Positions 29,231 to 37,553 of a DNA stretch of 64,000 bases are shown in pieces. Both the position numbers and the translations under genes were made by a program. Within the stretch, counting starts at the first letter, position 1, and each line of letters begins with the position of its first letter. Below the pieces are notes generated by a model. The model was given only the letters and a program-made list of their open reading frames with translations. It was not told where the DNA came from and ran no database searches. Source of the DNA: Pleionea litopenaei (GTDB taxonomy: Bacteria; Pseudomonadota; Gammaproteobacteria; Enterobacterales; Kangiellaceae); contig NZ_CP133548.1 in NCBI RefSeq assembly GCF_031198435.1, forward strand, positions 372,001-436,000, written 5' to 3'.

Positions 29231-29683
29231 TTACACTTCCTGGCGTATTAAAATGCCAGTGCTGGTTTCGCTTTCACTTTCGTTCAGCTCTTTCAATCGC
29301 TTGGAAAGTGTCAACATGTCTTCTGAAGGAATCTGCCTTATCAACTCGTCGGTTTTACGATCAAACACTTTAATCACTGTGCTTCCTGTAAATTCGTCGA
29401 CTTGAAAGCGTAAACTGCGCTGTATATTTGACGCTGACTGGGTCAGTTCGTCTAATTTTTGTTGCAGTTCAGCAGCAGTTTCCTTAGTGTCGCGTTGGCT
29501 CTCTGGAGCACCAGCTTTCGTCTCGTCACTTGGTTTCAGCTTAGCCACGTTGTTACTGGGTTGGGCTGGAACCGCGTCACTTTTACTCAAGCCATCGGCT
29601 GCTGTTGATGTTTTAGGCGGCAAAGATTGACCGCTCGCCACATCAAGCGACTGAAAGTTTCCGGATAATGGATTAATAGCCAT
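29231..29683 (-). CDS. flaG: FlaG family protein
   Basis: 150 residues. The C-terminal half (about 75-150; LQFQVDEFTGSTVIKVFDR-like sequence, TDELIRQIPSEDMLTLSKRL) is the FlaG domain found beside flagellin genes in polar-flagellum bacteria, where it affects filament length. The N-terminal half is low-complexity. The ATG at 29683 (MAINPLSG) follows AAGGTG; an upstream GTG at 29692 is less well placed. Confidence 0.9.
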   Translation of the reverse strand: MAINPLSGNFQSLDVASGQSLPPKTSTAADGLSKSDAVPAQPSNNVAKLKPSDETKAGAPESQRDTKETAAELQQKLDELTQSASNIQRSLRFQVDEFTGSTVIKVFDRKTDELIRQIPSEDMLTLSKRLKELNESESETSTGILIRQEV

Positions 29684-29706
29684 TTTCGTCACCTTCTATG
29701 AGCCGT

Positions 29707-29800
29707 GTGCAGCGATGTTATCGCTGCACTGAGCTTAATGGTTGCTCGCCATGCCATTAATGTTTGGACGATTAATTTCATGCGTTGTTCACCATTAAGC
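29707..29800. repeat. Inverted repeats between fliC1 and flaG
   Basis: GTGCAGCGA-TGTTA-TCGCTGCAC (29707-29729) is a perfect 9-bp stem. Beside it, GCTTAATGG (29733-29741) and CCATTAAGC (29792-29800) form a second inverted pair. No T-run follows on the minus strand, so these may be mRNA-processing or stability structures at the end of the fliC1 message rather than terminators. Confidence 0.55.
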
Positions 29801-29811
29801 ATTAGCTTGAC

Positions 29812-31473
29812 CTACTGTAAAAGCGATAAGACTGACTGGCCTGAGGCGTTAGCCTGTGCCAAGATCGACAAGCCCGCTTGCTGCAGCACCTGAGACTTAG
29901 CCAAAGCCGCTGTCTCTTGAGCGTAGTCAGTATCTCTGATTCGTGATCGGGCAGCCGATGCGTTCTCAGAAATGTTCTGCAAGTTGTTGATCGTAGAGGA
30001 TAGTCGATTCTGCACCGCACCTAAGCCAGCTCGCGTGTTGTCGATATTGGCTAGGGCACCATCAACGATGTCGATCGCACGTTGTGCGCCGTTGGCAGAT
30101 GAGATATCGATAGATACCGCACTGTCTAGACTCGAACCATCATTGGCTGTGTAGTGACCACCCAGAGTCGCGTTAGCGACAGACACACCGCCTGCACCGC
30201 CGTTCAACTGGATTTGACCGCTGGTGATAAAGCCAGTACCCGTTGCAGTACCCGCAGTTACCGTACCACCCAAGGCGACGGTTTTAGTGCCGTAGAAGTT
30301 CATCACTTTAACTTGGAAGTCAGCAGAGGTAACCGAGGTGGCATTACCAGCGAACTGAATGTTACCCAAGGCGATGTTTTTACCTTCTTCGTTGATTAAG
30401 GTTAATGAAGCACCTTCAGCGACAGCAATGACCCCAGTTTCACCGGTTTTCGCATTGATTGCATCTGCAAAACCCGATAAGTCATAGGAATCATTAACGA
30501 CCGCAGAAACGTCCACAGCGATGTTATTCGCACCGTACAAACGGAACGAGTAGGTACCTTCTTCAAGAAGATTGTTAGTACCACCACCGGCAACTTCACC
30601 ACCGATTTTTACGATAGTTCGCGCATCAGCAGTTACACCACTTTCACCACCTTTACGGTTAATGGCAGCAGCAACATCAGCGGCATCTAACTCAACGTCA
30701 ATGAAGTTTTCATCACTAGAAGCTGCAGAGAAGGTTACTGTGATTTCGGCACGGCCCAGTCCACCAGTAATGGCGAAGGCAGCAGTACCGGTTGCAGTAA
30801 TACCCGCAGTAAGACCTTGCGCCTGGGTACGCTTGTAACGTGAACCGTCAAGGCCGGTTGTTACCGCATCAGCGAAGGTTGCATAACCACCCAACTGTGC
30901 AGCTGAACCTGCTGATCCAGTACCGTTTGACGTTGCGATACCGTTTAAGGTAAGGGCGTTCAAACCGATATCGGAAGCTTTAGCCGACCCAACGCTTACT
31001 GAAATGGTTTCGTTAGCACTTGAGCCAACCTGTAACGAACGTGAACCGAAAGAACCGTTCAATAGCTTTTGGCCACCGTAAGCGGTTGTTTCTGCGATAC
31101 GTTGTAATTCAGATTGCAACTGACTAACTTCTTTTTGCAGTGCTGCGCGCTCTGAAGAGCTGTTGGTACCGTTCGCTGACTGAACCGCCAGGTCACGAAT
31201 ACGTTGTAAGATGTTGGTTGATTCTTGTAATGCACCTTCCGCTGTTTGCGCCAAAGAAATACCATCGTTGGCATTACGAGCGGCCTGGTTAAGACCTCCT
31301 ATTTGTGACGTTAAACGATTAGAAATCTGTAACCCAGCTGCATCATCTTTTGCACTGTTGATTCGTAAACCAGTCGATAAACGCTGGAAAGAAGTTTGCA
31401 GTGCACTGTTGGTGCCGTAAAGGCTACGCTGTGCGTTTAGTGACGAAACGTTCGTCTGAATAACACTACCCAT
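29812..31473 (-). CDS. fliC: Flagellin (fliC1)
   Basis: 553 residues. Filament subunit. The conserved N-terminal D0/D1 region ([38 protein letters not shown]) and the C-terminal D1/D0 region ([40 protein letters not shown]) bracket a variable centre (about 190-440) containing FlgIN-like segments ([18 protein letters not shown]). It has the same length as the second flagellin and aligns with it end to end, a clear duplication. Expression is expected from the sigma28 promoter at 31583-31609; two hairpins lie in its leader. Confidence 0.97.
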   Translation of the reverse strand: MGSVIQTNVSSLNAQRSLYGTNSALQTSFQRLSTGLRINSAKDDAAGLQISNRLTSQIGGLNQAARNANDGISLAQTAEGALQESTNILQRIRDLAVQSANGTNSSSERAALQKEVSQLQSELQRIAETTAYGGQKLLNGSFGSRSLQVGSSANETISVSVGSAKASDIGLNALTLNGIATSNGTGSAGSAAQLGGYATFADAVTTGLDGSRYKRTQAQGLTAGITATGTAAFAITGGLGRAEITVTFSAASSDENFIDVELDAADVAAAINRKGGESGVTADARTIVKIGGEVAGGGTNNLLEEGTYSFRLYGANNIAVDVSAVVNDSYDLSGFADAINAKTGETGVIAVAEGASLTLINEEGKNIALGNIQFAGNATSVTSADFQVKVMNFYGTKTVALGGTVTAGTATGTGFITSGQIQLNGGAGGVSVANATLGGHYTANDGSSLDSAVSIDISSANGAQRAIDIVDGALANIDNTRAGLGAVQNRLSSTINNLQNISENASAARSRIRDTDYAQETAALAKSQVLQQAGLSILAQANASGQSVLSLLQ

Positions 31474-31498
31474 GATAAGTCTCCTGTTACCTTTGACG

Positions 31499-31570
31499 GA
31501 TCGTCTGAGAAACGATCATCTACAAAGTGTTAACAACTAATGTCCGACCAACAATGCTGAGAACATATTG
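31499..31570 (-). promoter_or_regulatory. fliC1 5' leader: two hairpins with UUCUCAG loops
   Basis: In the predicted leader RNA (start near 31576), the first hairpin is CAAUAUG-UUCUCAG-CAUUG (31570-31552; stem with a two-base bulge, loop 31563-31557). The second is GAUCGU-UUCUCAG-ACGAUC (31517-31499; perfect 6-bp stem, loop 31511-31505). Both loops are the same heptamer. The same arrangement with different stem sequences is found in the fliC2 leader, and the exact complement is in the loops of the candidate RNA at 33868-34086. Confidence 0.7.
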
Positions 31571-31582
31571 GCCTCAAAGCAA

Positions 31583-31609
31583 ATATCGGCGGTCAAAAGG
31601 TCAACTTTA
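31583..31609 (-). promoter_or_regulatory. Sigma28 promoter for fliC1
   Basis: On the minus strand TAAA (31609-31606), a 15-base spacer and GCCGATAT (31590-31583) match the consensus with only the last base different. Predicted leader of about 100 bases. Confidence 0.92.
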
Positions 31610-31664
31610 AACAGGAACGCAAAAAAATCATAACACTATGATTTTTCATGAGTTTTAGTGTTTT

Positions 31665-31692
31665 AAAAAAGGGCTCCGGAAGTGCCGGAGCC
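31665..31692 (-). terminator. Rho-independent terminator after fliC2
   Basis: GGCTCCGG (minus strand 31692-31685), a five-base loop, CCGGAGCC (31679-31672), then a T-run (minus strand of 31670-31665). It lies about 55 bases past the fliC2 stop, so each flagellin has its own transcript. Confidence 0.93.
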
Positions 31693-31746
31693 AATTAAAT
31701 CCCTTAACGTACAGTTTCAAGGGGCCGTATTTCGGCGATCACGGGA

Positions 31747-33408
31747 CTATCCTTGCAGTAGGCTCAACACCGCCTGACTGGAGGAGTTGGCTTGCGCAAG
31801 GATGGATAATCCCGCTTGTTGCAGCACCTGGTTTTTAGCTAGGTTAGCCGTTTCTTGCGCGTAATCGGTATCCTTGATGCGCGAGCGAGCGGCGGCTGCG
31901 TTTTCTGATATGTTTTGTAAGTTAGAGATGGTCGACTCGAGTCGGTTCTGCACCGAACCCAAGCTAGCTCGTAAAGAATCGATGGCAATAATAGCCCCAT
32001 CTACGACTTTAATGGCCGACTGAGCGCCACCGGCCGTTGAGATACTCAAAGCGACGACCGAGTCTAACGAAGAGGCATCGTTAGTCGTATTATGGCCTGC
32101 TAGGTCAGCGTTAGACACCGCGAAACCACTGGCACCACCATTCAATTGGATCTGTCCTGATACCTGTAAGGTATTCGGTGTTCCATTGGCCGTGAAAGAG
32201 GCTGCTTGAGCGATGGTACGAGTGGCATTAAAGTTCATTAACTTCACATCGAATTGAGCACTGGTAACACCGCTTGTTTGTCCGGCAAAGGTGACGTTAC
32301 CCAACGCAATGTTATCGCCATTTTCATTGATGATAGTAAGAGATGGACCATCGGCTATTGCAATGACGCCAGTTTCCCCTGTCGTTTGGTTAATCGAGTT
32401 AGCCAAGTTCGACAAGTCATAGGGGTCGTTCACGGTTGCTGCGACATCGACACCAATTCCATTGGCGCTGAACAGTCTAAAAGAGTAAGTACCTCGAGCC
32501 AGTAAAACTTCGCCACCACCGGCTGGATCGGCACCGCCGATTTGCATAACCGTACGAGCGTCAGCAGACACGCCACTTTCCGATGACTTACGATTAATCG
32601 CTGCGGCTATATCTTTCGCTGAAAGTTCAACATCTAAGCTCTCATCGGCCGTACTGCTGGTAAAGGCGATAGTAATTTCTGCACGACCTAAGCCTCCATT
32701 CACCGCAAATGCGCTGGTACCGGTAGCCGTGATAGCGCTGGTAACACCAAGTCCGCCCGTTCGTTTGAATTGCGAACCATCACCGGCGGTCGTCGCAGTT
32801 GAGAATGCGCCACCGACAGTAATAGCACCTAAACCGGCAGTTGCAGCTGCGGCAGACCCTGTGGTGACTGAATTGGCTTGTACCGTTAGTTTATTTAAGC
32901 CTAATTCAGTGCCGCGAGCCGAACCGATACTGACCGACACGGTTTCATTGGCGTTAGAGCCGACTTGAAAGGCTTGGCTACCAAAGGTTCCGTCGAGAAT
33001 CTTTTTACCGCCAAAAGTCGTTGTATCAGCAATCCGGTTTAGCTCGGCTTGCAGCTGACTGACTTCTTGTTGCAAGGCTTGTCGTTCTGACGCGCCATTC
33101 GAACCATTGGCAGATTGCACCGCTAGATCACGAATACGTTGTAAGATTGTCGTGGCTTCGGCTAGTGCGCCTTCGGCCGTTTGCGATAGAGAAATACCGT
33201 CGTTAGCGTTGCGCACCGCTGCATTGATACCACCAATTTGCGACGTAAGTCGATTAGCGATTTGCAAGCCTGCCGCATCGTCTTTCGCCGAATTAATGCG
33301 AAAGCCTGACGATAATCGTTGAAAGGACGTTTGTAATGCGCTGTTCGTTCCAAACAGGTTTCGCTGCGCATTTAACGATGGAATATTAGTGGCAATCACA
33401 TTACCCAT
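31747..33408 (-). CDS. fliC: Flagellin (fliC2)
   Basis: 553 residues. Paralog of the flagellin at 29812-31473, with the same D0/D1 ends ([39 protein letters not shown]) and a diverged central region. The ATG at 33408 is chosen because GAGGTG lies at the right distance and it gives MGNVIATN, matching the paralog; an in-frame ATG at 33444 would add 12 residues (including two Cys) and has no good ribosome binding site. It has its own sigma28 promoter and terminator, and an unusually long leader of about 200 bases. Confidence 0.97.
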   Translation of the reverse strand: MGNVIATNIPSLNAQRNLFGTNSALQTSFQRLSSGFRINSAKDDAAGLQIANRLTSQIGGINAAVRNANDGISLSQTAEGALAEATTILQRIRDLAVQSANGSNGASERQALQQEVSQLQAELNRIADTTTFGGKKILDGTFGSQAFQVGSNANETVSVSIGSARGTELGLNKLTVQANSVTTGSAAAATAGLGAITVGGAFSTATTAGDGSQFKRTGGLGVTSAITATGTSAFAVNGGLGRAEITIAFTSSTADESLDVELSAKDIAAAINRKSSESGVSADARTVMQIGGADPAGGGEVLLARGTYSFRLFSANGIGVDVAATVNDPYDLSNLANSINQTTGETGVIAIADGPSLTIINENGDNIALGNVTFAGQTSGVTSAQFDVKLMNFNATRTIAQAASFTANGTPNTLQVSGQIQLNGGASGFAVSNADLAGHNTTNDASSLDSVVALSISTAGGAQSAIKVVDGAIIAIDSLRASLGSVQNRLESTISNLQNISENAAAARSRIKDTDYAQETANLAKNQVLQQAGLSILAQANSSSQAVLSLLQG

Positions 33409-33555
33409 AACATACACCTCACACTTTTCAGTGCAACCGCCCATGTATGTTGCGAAGTTTAATTAAATCCTGTTTACCAGGAGAGTTTTTGAGTTGACCG
33501 TCAATGCGCGTTAAACAGTATCAGTTATTGTTTATTGCTTACTTGCCAGTCATGT

Positions 33556-33605
33556 GAAAGCGATCTGAGAAACCGTCTTTCGAAAGGACAACTGAGAACC
33601 TGTCC
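33556..33605 (-). promoter_or_regulatory. fliC2 5' leader: two hairpins with UUCUCAG loops
   Basis: First hairpin in the RNA: GGACAG-GUUCUCAG-UUGUCC (33605-33586), six pairs including one G.U. Second: GAAAG-A-CGGU-UUCUCAG-AUCG-CUUUC (33581-33556), nine pairs with one bulged base and one G.U. Both G.U pairs become A.C mismatches on the opposite strand, so the fold is specific to the fliC2 transcript. The loops are identical to those of the fliC1 leader although the stems differ. Confidence 0.72.
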
Positions 33606-33617
33606 GATTCACCATGG

Positions 33618-33644
33618 GTATCGGCGTGGCAAATTTCGACTTTA
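33618..33644 (-). promoter_or_regulatory. Sigma28 promoter for fliC2
   Basis: On the minus strand TAAA (33644-33641), a 15-base spacer and GCCGATAC (33625-33618). It lies about 210 bases before the fliC2 start; a poly-A/T tract (33645-33660) precedes it. Confidence 0.9.
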
Positions 33645-33841
33645 GAAAAAAAATGAAAAAAGCGGCAATTTTTTGCAGCAAGTGTCTGCAGAGCGGCAAA
33701 ATCTTTCGAATGAAGGGCCGACCTAAAAGTGCAGTCAAATACCATCTTGGTAAGAAATAGTGAGATAAGATAAGGAAGAGTGTTTTCTAACCAATTGAAT
33801 TATAAGAAAATAATAATTGAATAGCGGATATGAAGAAAACT

Positions 33842-33857
33842 TGGCACACCCGTTGCT
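33842..33857 (+). promoter_or_regulatory. Sigma54 promoter of the candidate small RNA
   Basis: TGGCACACCCGTTGCT is a full match to the -24/-12 consensus with GG and GC ten bases apart. Predicted start near 33868. No gene begins before the strong terminator at 34062-34086. Confidence 0.85.
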
Positions 33858-33867
33858 ACTAGGACAG

Positions 33868-34086
33868 TGTCTGAGATATTGAGTGAACAACCTAAAGCCC
33901 ATGATAGGTCTCCACTTCACTATTGACGACATTTTCTCGAGAAAAAAGAGGCGAACTTTATGAATTGCTGAGAACGATGAATAAAGGTAACCCTCAGATA
34001 ATAAAGAGGAGACGATTTAATTGCTGAGAACAATTGAATACTGAACCTCGGACGTACAGACAAGGGGTCGCAAGACCCCTTTTTTC
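33868..34086 (+). ncRNA. Candidate sigma54-dependent small RNA with two CUGAGAA hairpin loops
   Basis: A unit of about 219 bases between a consensus sigma54 promoter and a strong intrinsic terminator, with no convincing ORF (longest ATG frame 20 codons, no ribosome binding site). Two hairpins present the heptamer CUGAGAA. Hairpin 1 (33956-33986): CUUUAU/AUAAAG, a tandem GA/GA internal loop, AUUG/CGAU, loop 33968-33974. Hairpin 2 (34015-34039): a 9-bp stem around loop 34024-34030, with an outer GAGG/CCUC pairing (34006-34009 with 34046-34049). One U.G pair in each stem would be an A.C mismatch on the other strand. The loops are exact complements of the UUCUCAG loops in both flagellin leaders. 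A CUCAG at 33993-33997 could pair internally with either loop. Seen: promoter, hairpins, terminator. Inferred: that it is transcribed and acts on flagellin mRNA. Confidence 0.6.
34062..34086 (+). terminator. Rho-independent terminator of the candidate small RNA
   Basis: AAGGGGTC (34062-34069), tetraloop GCAA, GACCCCTT (34074-34081) and a six-base T-run. It works on the plus strand only. Confidence 0.93.
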
Positions 34087-34095
34087 GTCCTGCAT

Positions 34096-34122
34096 TAAAC
34101 TCACACGTTTTATGGCCGATAT
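34096..34122 (+). promoter_or_regulatory. Sigma28 promoter for the TPR-sulfotransferase
   Basis: TAAA (34096-34099), 15-base spacer, GCCGATAT (34115-34122), identical in its -10 element to the fliC1 promoter. It lies ten bases after the small-RNA terminator and 57 before the gene. Confidence 0.9.
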
Positions 34123-34178
34123 ACTAAATTAATAAGTACCACATCAGTTACGAACGAATATTACATTGGGAGTGCGCT

Positions 34179-35915
34179 ATGGGTAGCAAGCATGCAGTTC
34201 AGTCGACAGGCGGTAAATCGAAAGCGCCGTCGCTGTCATTGGTCGAAAAAAATCATGCCAAACAACATGAACGCGTTGTCAAACTGATGAAGAAAGCCGC
34301 TGCGTTGATGAACGAAGCTGAACTCTCAAAAGCTAAGAAGAAGTTAAGTATGGCATTAAAAATTGAGCCCGATAACTTCGACTGTTTACAAATGATGGCA
34401 TTGATTTATCAACACGAACATAATTTAGAAATGGCGTTTAGCTACTATGAAAAGGCCATGTTGGCATTCAACCCTGAGTACATCAATCCTCGCTCTTACT
34501 TAAAAGTTCTTTTAAACGCAGGTCAGTTGGCGGCCGATATGGATCGGGCGGAAGAAGCGGAAGCTTTTTACACCGCAGTTTTAGAGTTGGATATGACCAA
34601 TACCATGGCTTTAAGTAAACGCGCGCGTCTATATACCGAAATGGGTCAGTTAGAGAAAGCCTATGCTGACTACAAATCGGTAATCTTTTTCCCTGATCGT
34701 GAAGAGTATGCGCCGCTTGGGTTGCGCTTTACTGCTCATACGTCAATTATGCAATCGACTCATATCAAGCCAGATGAGTCAGACATCGAAATGTTAAAGA
34801 AAGATATTGAAGCAACGACTAATGATAATCACAAGATCAAATACGAATTTGCACTGGGTTTTGGACTTGAAAAATTGAATCGTTATGACGAAGCTTTCGA
34901 AGCCTTTAAACGAGCCAATGATCAAAAGCGTAAACGTATTTCTTACAGTCGCAAAGAGAACATGAACTCTTGTGATCGAATTATCGATATTTTTACCAAA
35001 GAAAATGTTGAGCGTTTTGCGGATATTGCCGATCACGACTTCAAACCGATTTTTGTTATTGGTTTGCCGCGAAGTGGTACAACCGTGACCGAATCTTTGT
35101 TAGGCGCACACCCCGAAGTTAACCCTGCGGGAGAATTAACCTATATTTCAGATATTGCCCTGAAAATTGCTTCGTTGGATGAAAAGAAATTTTACCCTGA
35201 ACAGTTTTTAGACGTGTCCAAATCTTTCATCAAATCACAAATTCGATATTACAAAGATAATTCAAAACAGTTTTTAAAAGACGGCGCAACCACCTTCGTT
35301 GATAAAATGCCCGGGAATTTTATGAACATTGGTATCATATTGGCGCTGTTTCCGAATGCTCGCATCATTCATTTATACAAAAATCCGATGGATGCCTGCT
35401 TATCATTGTTTCGACAACATTTCGCTAATGGTCATCTTTATTGTTACAACATGGGTGATCTCGGCGGCTACTACCAGTCGTTTCGCAAGATTATGGAGCA
35501 CTACAACAAAGAGTTCGGCGATAAAATTTATAACGTCTCCTATGAACACTTCGTTGAAAATATTGGTGAAGAAGCGCCTAAAATGTTCGCTCATTGTGGC
35601 CTTGAGTGGGATGACGAATATCTATCATTCTATAAATCAAAACGTCGAGTCAAAACGGCCAGTGTTCAGCAAGTCCGTAAAGGGATTTATACCTCGGCGG
35701 TTGAACGTTGGAGAAAATATGACAATGGCGATAATTTGATCATCTTGAAAAAAGCGTTGGCTGATTATATGGGTGACGAAATAAAAGAACAGGTCGCCGA
35801 GTTTGATCAACGCACCGCTGCAGAGTTAAAAGCTGTGCAAAGTAGTGATGATGTTAAGAATTTTGATATTCAAATAGACGGTGTGAACAAACCTCAGGTT
35901 ATAAAACACGATTAA
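34179..35915 (+). CDS. TPR-containing sulfotransferase in the late flagellar regulon
   Basis: 578 residues. The N-terminal part (about 30-190) is tetratricopeptide-like helices (AEEAEAFYTAVLELDMTNTM, GQLEKAYADYKSVIF). The C-terminal part is a PAPS-dependent sulfotransferase with the 5'-phosphosulfate loop GLPRSGTT (295-302) and a 3'-phosphate region HLYKNPMDACLSLFRQHF. No signal peptide or membrane segment is seen, so it is cytoplasmic. It lies next to flagellin genes and has a sigma28 promoter, so it should be made together with flagellin. A role in sulfating flagellin or its glycan is an inference. PAPS is also the substrate of CysH in this window. A terminator follows. Confidence 0.88.
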   Translation: MGSKHAVQSTGGKSKAPSLSLVEKNHAKQHERVVKLMKKAAALMNEAELSKAKKKLSMALKIEPDNFDCLQMMALIYQHEHNLEMAFSYYEKAMLAFNPEYINPRSYLKVLLNAGQLAADMDRAEEAEAFYTAVLELDMTNTMALSKRARLYTEMGQLEKAYADYKSVIFFPDREEYAPLGLRFTAHTSIMQSTHIKPDESDIEMLKKDIEATTNDNHKIKYEFALGFGLEKLNRYDEAFEAFKRANDQKRKRISYSRKENMNSCDRIIDIFTKENVERFADIADHDFKPIFVIGLPRSGTTVTESLLGAHPEVNPAGELTYISDIALKIASLDEKKFYPEQFLDVSKSFIKSQIRYYKDNSKQFLKDGATTFVDKMPGNFMNIGIILALFPNARIIHLYKNPMDACLSLFRQHFANGHLYCYNMGDLGGYYQSFRKIMEHYNKEFGDKIYNVSYEHFVENIGEEAPKMFAHCGLEWDDEYLSFYKSKRRVKTASVQQVRKGIYTSAVERWRKYDNGDNLIILKKALADYMGDEIKEQVAEFDQRTAAELKAVQSSDDVKNFDIQIDGVNKPQVIKHD

Positions 35916-35944
35916 AAAGTAATCGATTGTTCATTTAGTGATCG

Positions 35945-35970
35945 AAAAGGGGGCTTTAGCTCCCTTTTTT
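35945..35970 (+). terminator. Rho-independent terminator after the sulfotransferase
   Basis: AAAAGGGGGC-TTTA-GCTCCCTTTTTT: stem with one G.U pair and a six-base T-run, 30 bases past the stop. Confidence 0.88.
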
Positions 35971-36006
35971 ATTGTTAAAACACGCGCAAAAAAAAAGGCC
36001 AAAAAA

Positions 36007-36035
36007 TTGACAGATTACAAATGCCTGACTATTTA
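36007..36035 (+). promoter_or_regulatory. Sigma70-type promoter for fleQ
   Basis: TTGACA (36007-36012), 17-base spacer, TATTTA (36030-36035). The -35 is perfect and the -10 has two differences. A second TATAAT-like sequence lies near 36049. Fits FleQ being the top of the cascade. Confidence 0.7.
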
Positions 36036-36086
36036 TTATCATATCTTATTATAATATAAGCATTTCTTACTTTCTTGGGGCCTCCA

Positions 36087-37553
36087 GTGTTTGCTGAACT
36101 TAAAGTGTTGCTAATTGATGATGATCAAAATCGTGCTCACGATATACAGGTGATTCTGGACTTTATTGGTGAGCAAACTGAAATTGCAACATCCGAAAAC
36201 TGGTCTTCAAAACTGAAAGCATCCGATGAATACTTAGCCGTAGCGATTGGACAAACTGACCAATACAATAGTTTTGAATCCATTCTTGCCGAGATCCAAA
36301 AAGTATCTAAACGCATACCGGTATTAATGATCGGCGATGCGGCTTTTTCAGGACAAATTCCCGATGATTTAGCATTTCAAGTGGTCGGTCGCATAGATAC
36401 ACCTCCGAAATACAATGAGTTACTTGAAGTTTTACACGCTTGCCAAGAATGCCGAGGCAATCAACACGTATTAGAGCAGGGGCCTAAGCCATTAGAATTG
36501 TTTCGCAGTATGATCGGTGCGAGCGAAACAGTGCAATCGGTACGAACCTTGATTGCACAGGTTGCCAATAGTGATGCCAATGTTTTGATCCTTGGTGAGT
36601 CGGGGACTGGTAAAGAGGTGGCGGCGCGAAACATTCACTTTTTATCCGACCGAACGGAAAAACCCTTTGTTCCGGTTAATTGCGGTGCCATTCCTGGCGA
36701 TTTACTGGAGTCTGAATTGTTTGGCCATGAGAAAGGCGCTTTTACTGGCGCATTGTCTTCGCGGCAGGGGCGATTCGAGCTCGCTCAAGGTGGTACTTTA
36801 TTTCTCGATGAAATTGGAGACATGCCTTTAGCCATGCAAGTTAAAATTCTTCGAGTGTTGCAAGAGAAAAGTTTTGAGCGCGTGGGTGGAAATAAAACCA
36901 TACAAGCAAACGTACGAATCGTTGCTGCGACACATCGTAATCTCGAAGAAGAGGTGGCGAAAGGGAATTTTCGTGAAGATTTGTACTATCGTTTAAATGT
37001 TTTTCCCATCGAAATGCCCGCTTTACGTGAACGAGCAGAAGATATCCCCTTATTGATCAATGAGTTAACCACTCGTCTCGAGAAACATGGCCGCGATGCG
37101 GTTCGCTTTAGTGGCAATGCCTTGTCTTCCTTAATGCGACATGATTGGCCCGGCAATGTTCGAGAGTTAGCCAACCTAGTGGAACGCATGTGCATATTGT
37201 TTCCGTACGGCGTCGTTGATGTTAATGAACTGCCGGAGAAGTATCAGTACTTAGATGGATTAACACCTTACCAGTCGCCCGAATTGGCCAAGCAGATCCA
37301 ACAAGAAGAGCAAACGACGCCAAAGATAGAGGAGGTGGCTCAAAAGGAGACCATCGCAAAACTGCCCGAAGAAGGTTTAAATCTAAAAGAGTTTATGGCC
37401 AAGCTCGAAGTCGACTACATTCGAAAGTCGTTAGAGCAAAACGATTGGGTGGTGGCGCAAGCGGCACAGCAACTTGGAATGCGCCGTACAACCTTAGTTG
37501 AAAAAATGAAAAAGTACGACATACAACGCGTTAATGCCGAAGATCCTTCATAG
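36087..37553 (+). CDS. fleQ: Flagellar master regulator FleQ/FlrA (sigma54 activator)
   Basis: 488 residues from a GTG start with GGGGCC upstream. It has an N-terminal receiver-like FleQ domain (FAELKVLLIDDDQNRAHDIQ) in which the usual phospho-acceptor Asp is absent (AVAIGQTDQ region), an AAA+ core with GESGTGKE (Walker A), the sigma54-contact loop GAFTGA and FLDEIGDM (Walker B), and a C-terminal Fis-type helix-turn-helix (AAQQLGMRRTTLVEKMKK). It should activate the sigma54 promoters before fleS, flgB, flgK, fliK and fliL. In Pseudomonas FleQ also binds cyclic-di-GMP; that is known for the family, not shown here. A TTG at 36075 is an alternative start. Confidence 0.95.
   Translation: MFAELKVLLIDDDQNRAHDIQVILDFIGEQTEIATSENWSSKLKASDEYLAVAIGQTDQYNSFESILAEIQKVSKRIPVLMIGDAAFSGQIPDDLAFQVVGRIDTPPKYNELLEVLHACQECRGNQHVLEQGPKPLELFRSMIGASETVQSVRTLIAQVANSDANVLILGESGTGKEVAARNIHFLSDRTEKPFVPVNCGAIPGDLLESELFGHEKGAFTGALSSRQGRFELAQGGTLFLDEIGDMPLAMQVKILRVLQEKSFERVGGNKTIQANVRIVAATHRNLEEEVAKGNFREDLYYRLNVFPIEMPALRERAEDIPLLINELTTRLEKHGRDAVRFSGNALSSLMRHDWPGNVRELANLVERMCILFPYGVVDVNELPEKYQYLDGLTPYQSPELAKQIQQEEQTTPKIEEVAQKETIAKLPEEGLNLKEFMAKLEVDYIRKSLEQNDWVVAQAAQQLGMRRTTLVEKMKKYDIQRVNAEDPS

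Noticed and set aside
33409-33444. Longer fliC2 start at 33444 (12 extra residues with two cysteines)
   Set aside because: Cysteines at a flagellin N-terminus are unlikely, the paralog lacks the extension, and the GAGGTG ribosome binding site fits the start at 33408.
33868-34086. Candidate small RNA as a CsrA/RsmA-sponging RNA
   Set aside because: Only about two GGA motifs are present in the predicted transcript and they are not in hairpin loops, unlike known Rsm RNAs.
34530-34560. GCCGATAT inside the sulfotransferase gene as a sigma28 promoter
   Set aside because: The spacer to TAAA is 16 bases, it is within coding sequence, and no gene start follows.
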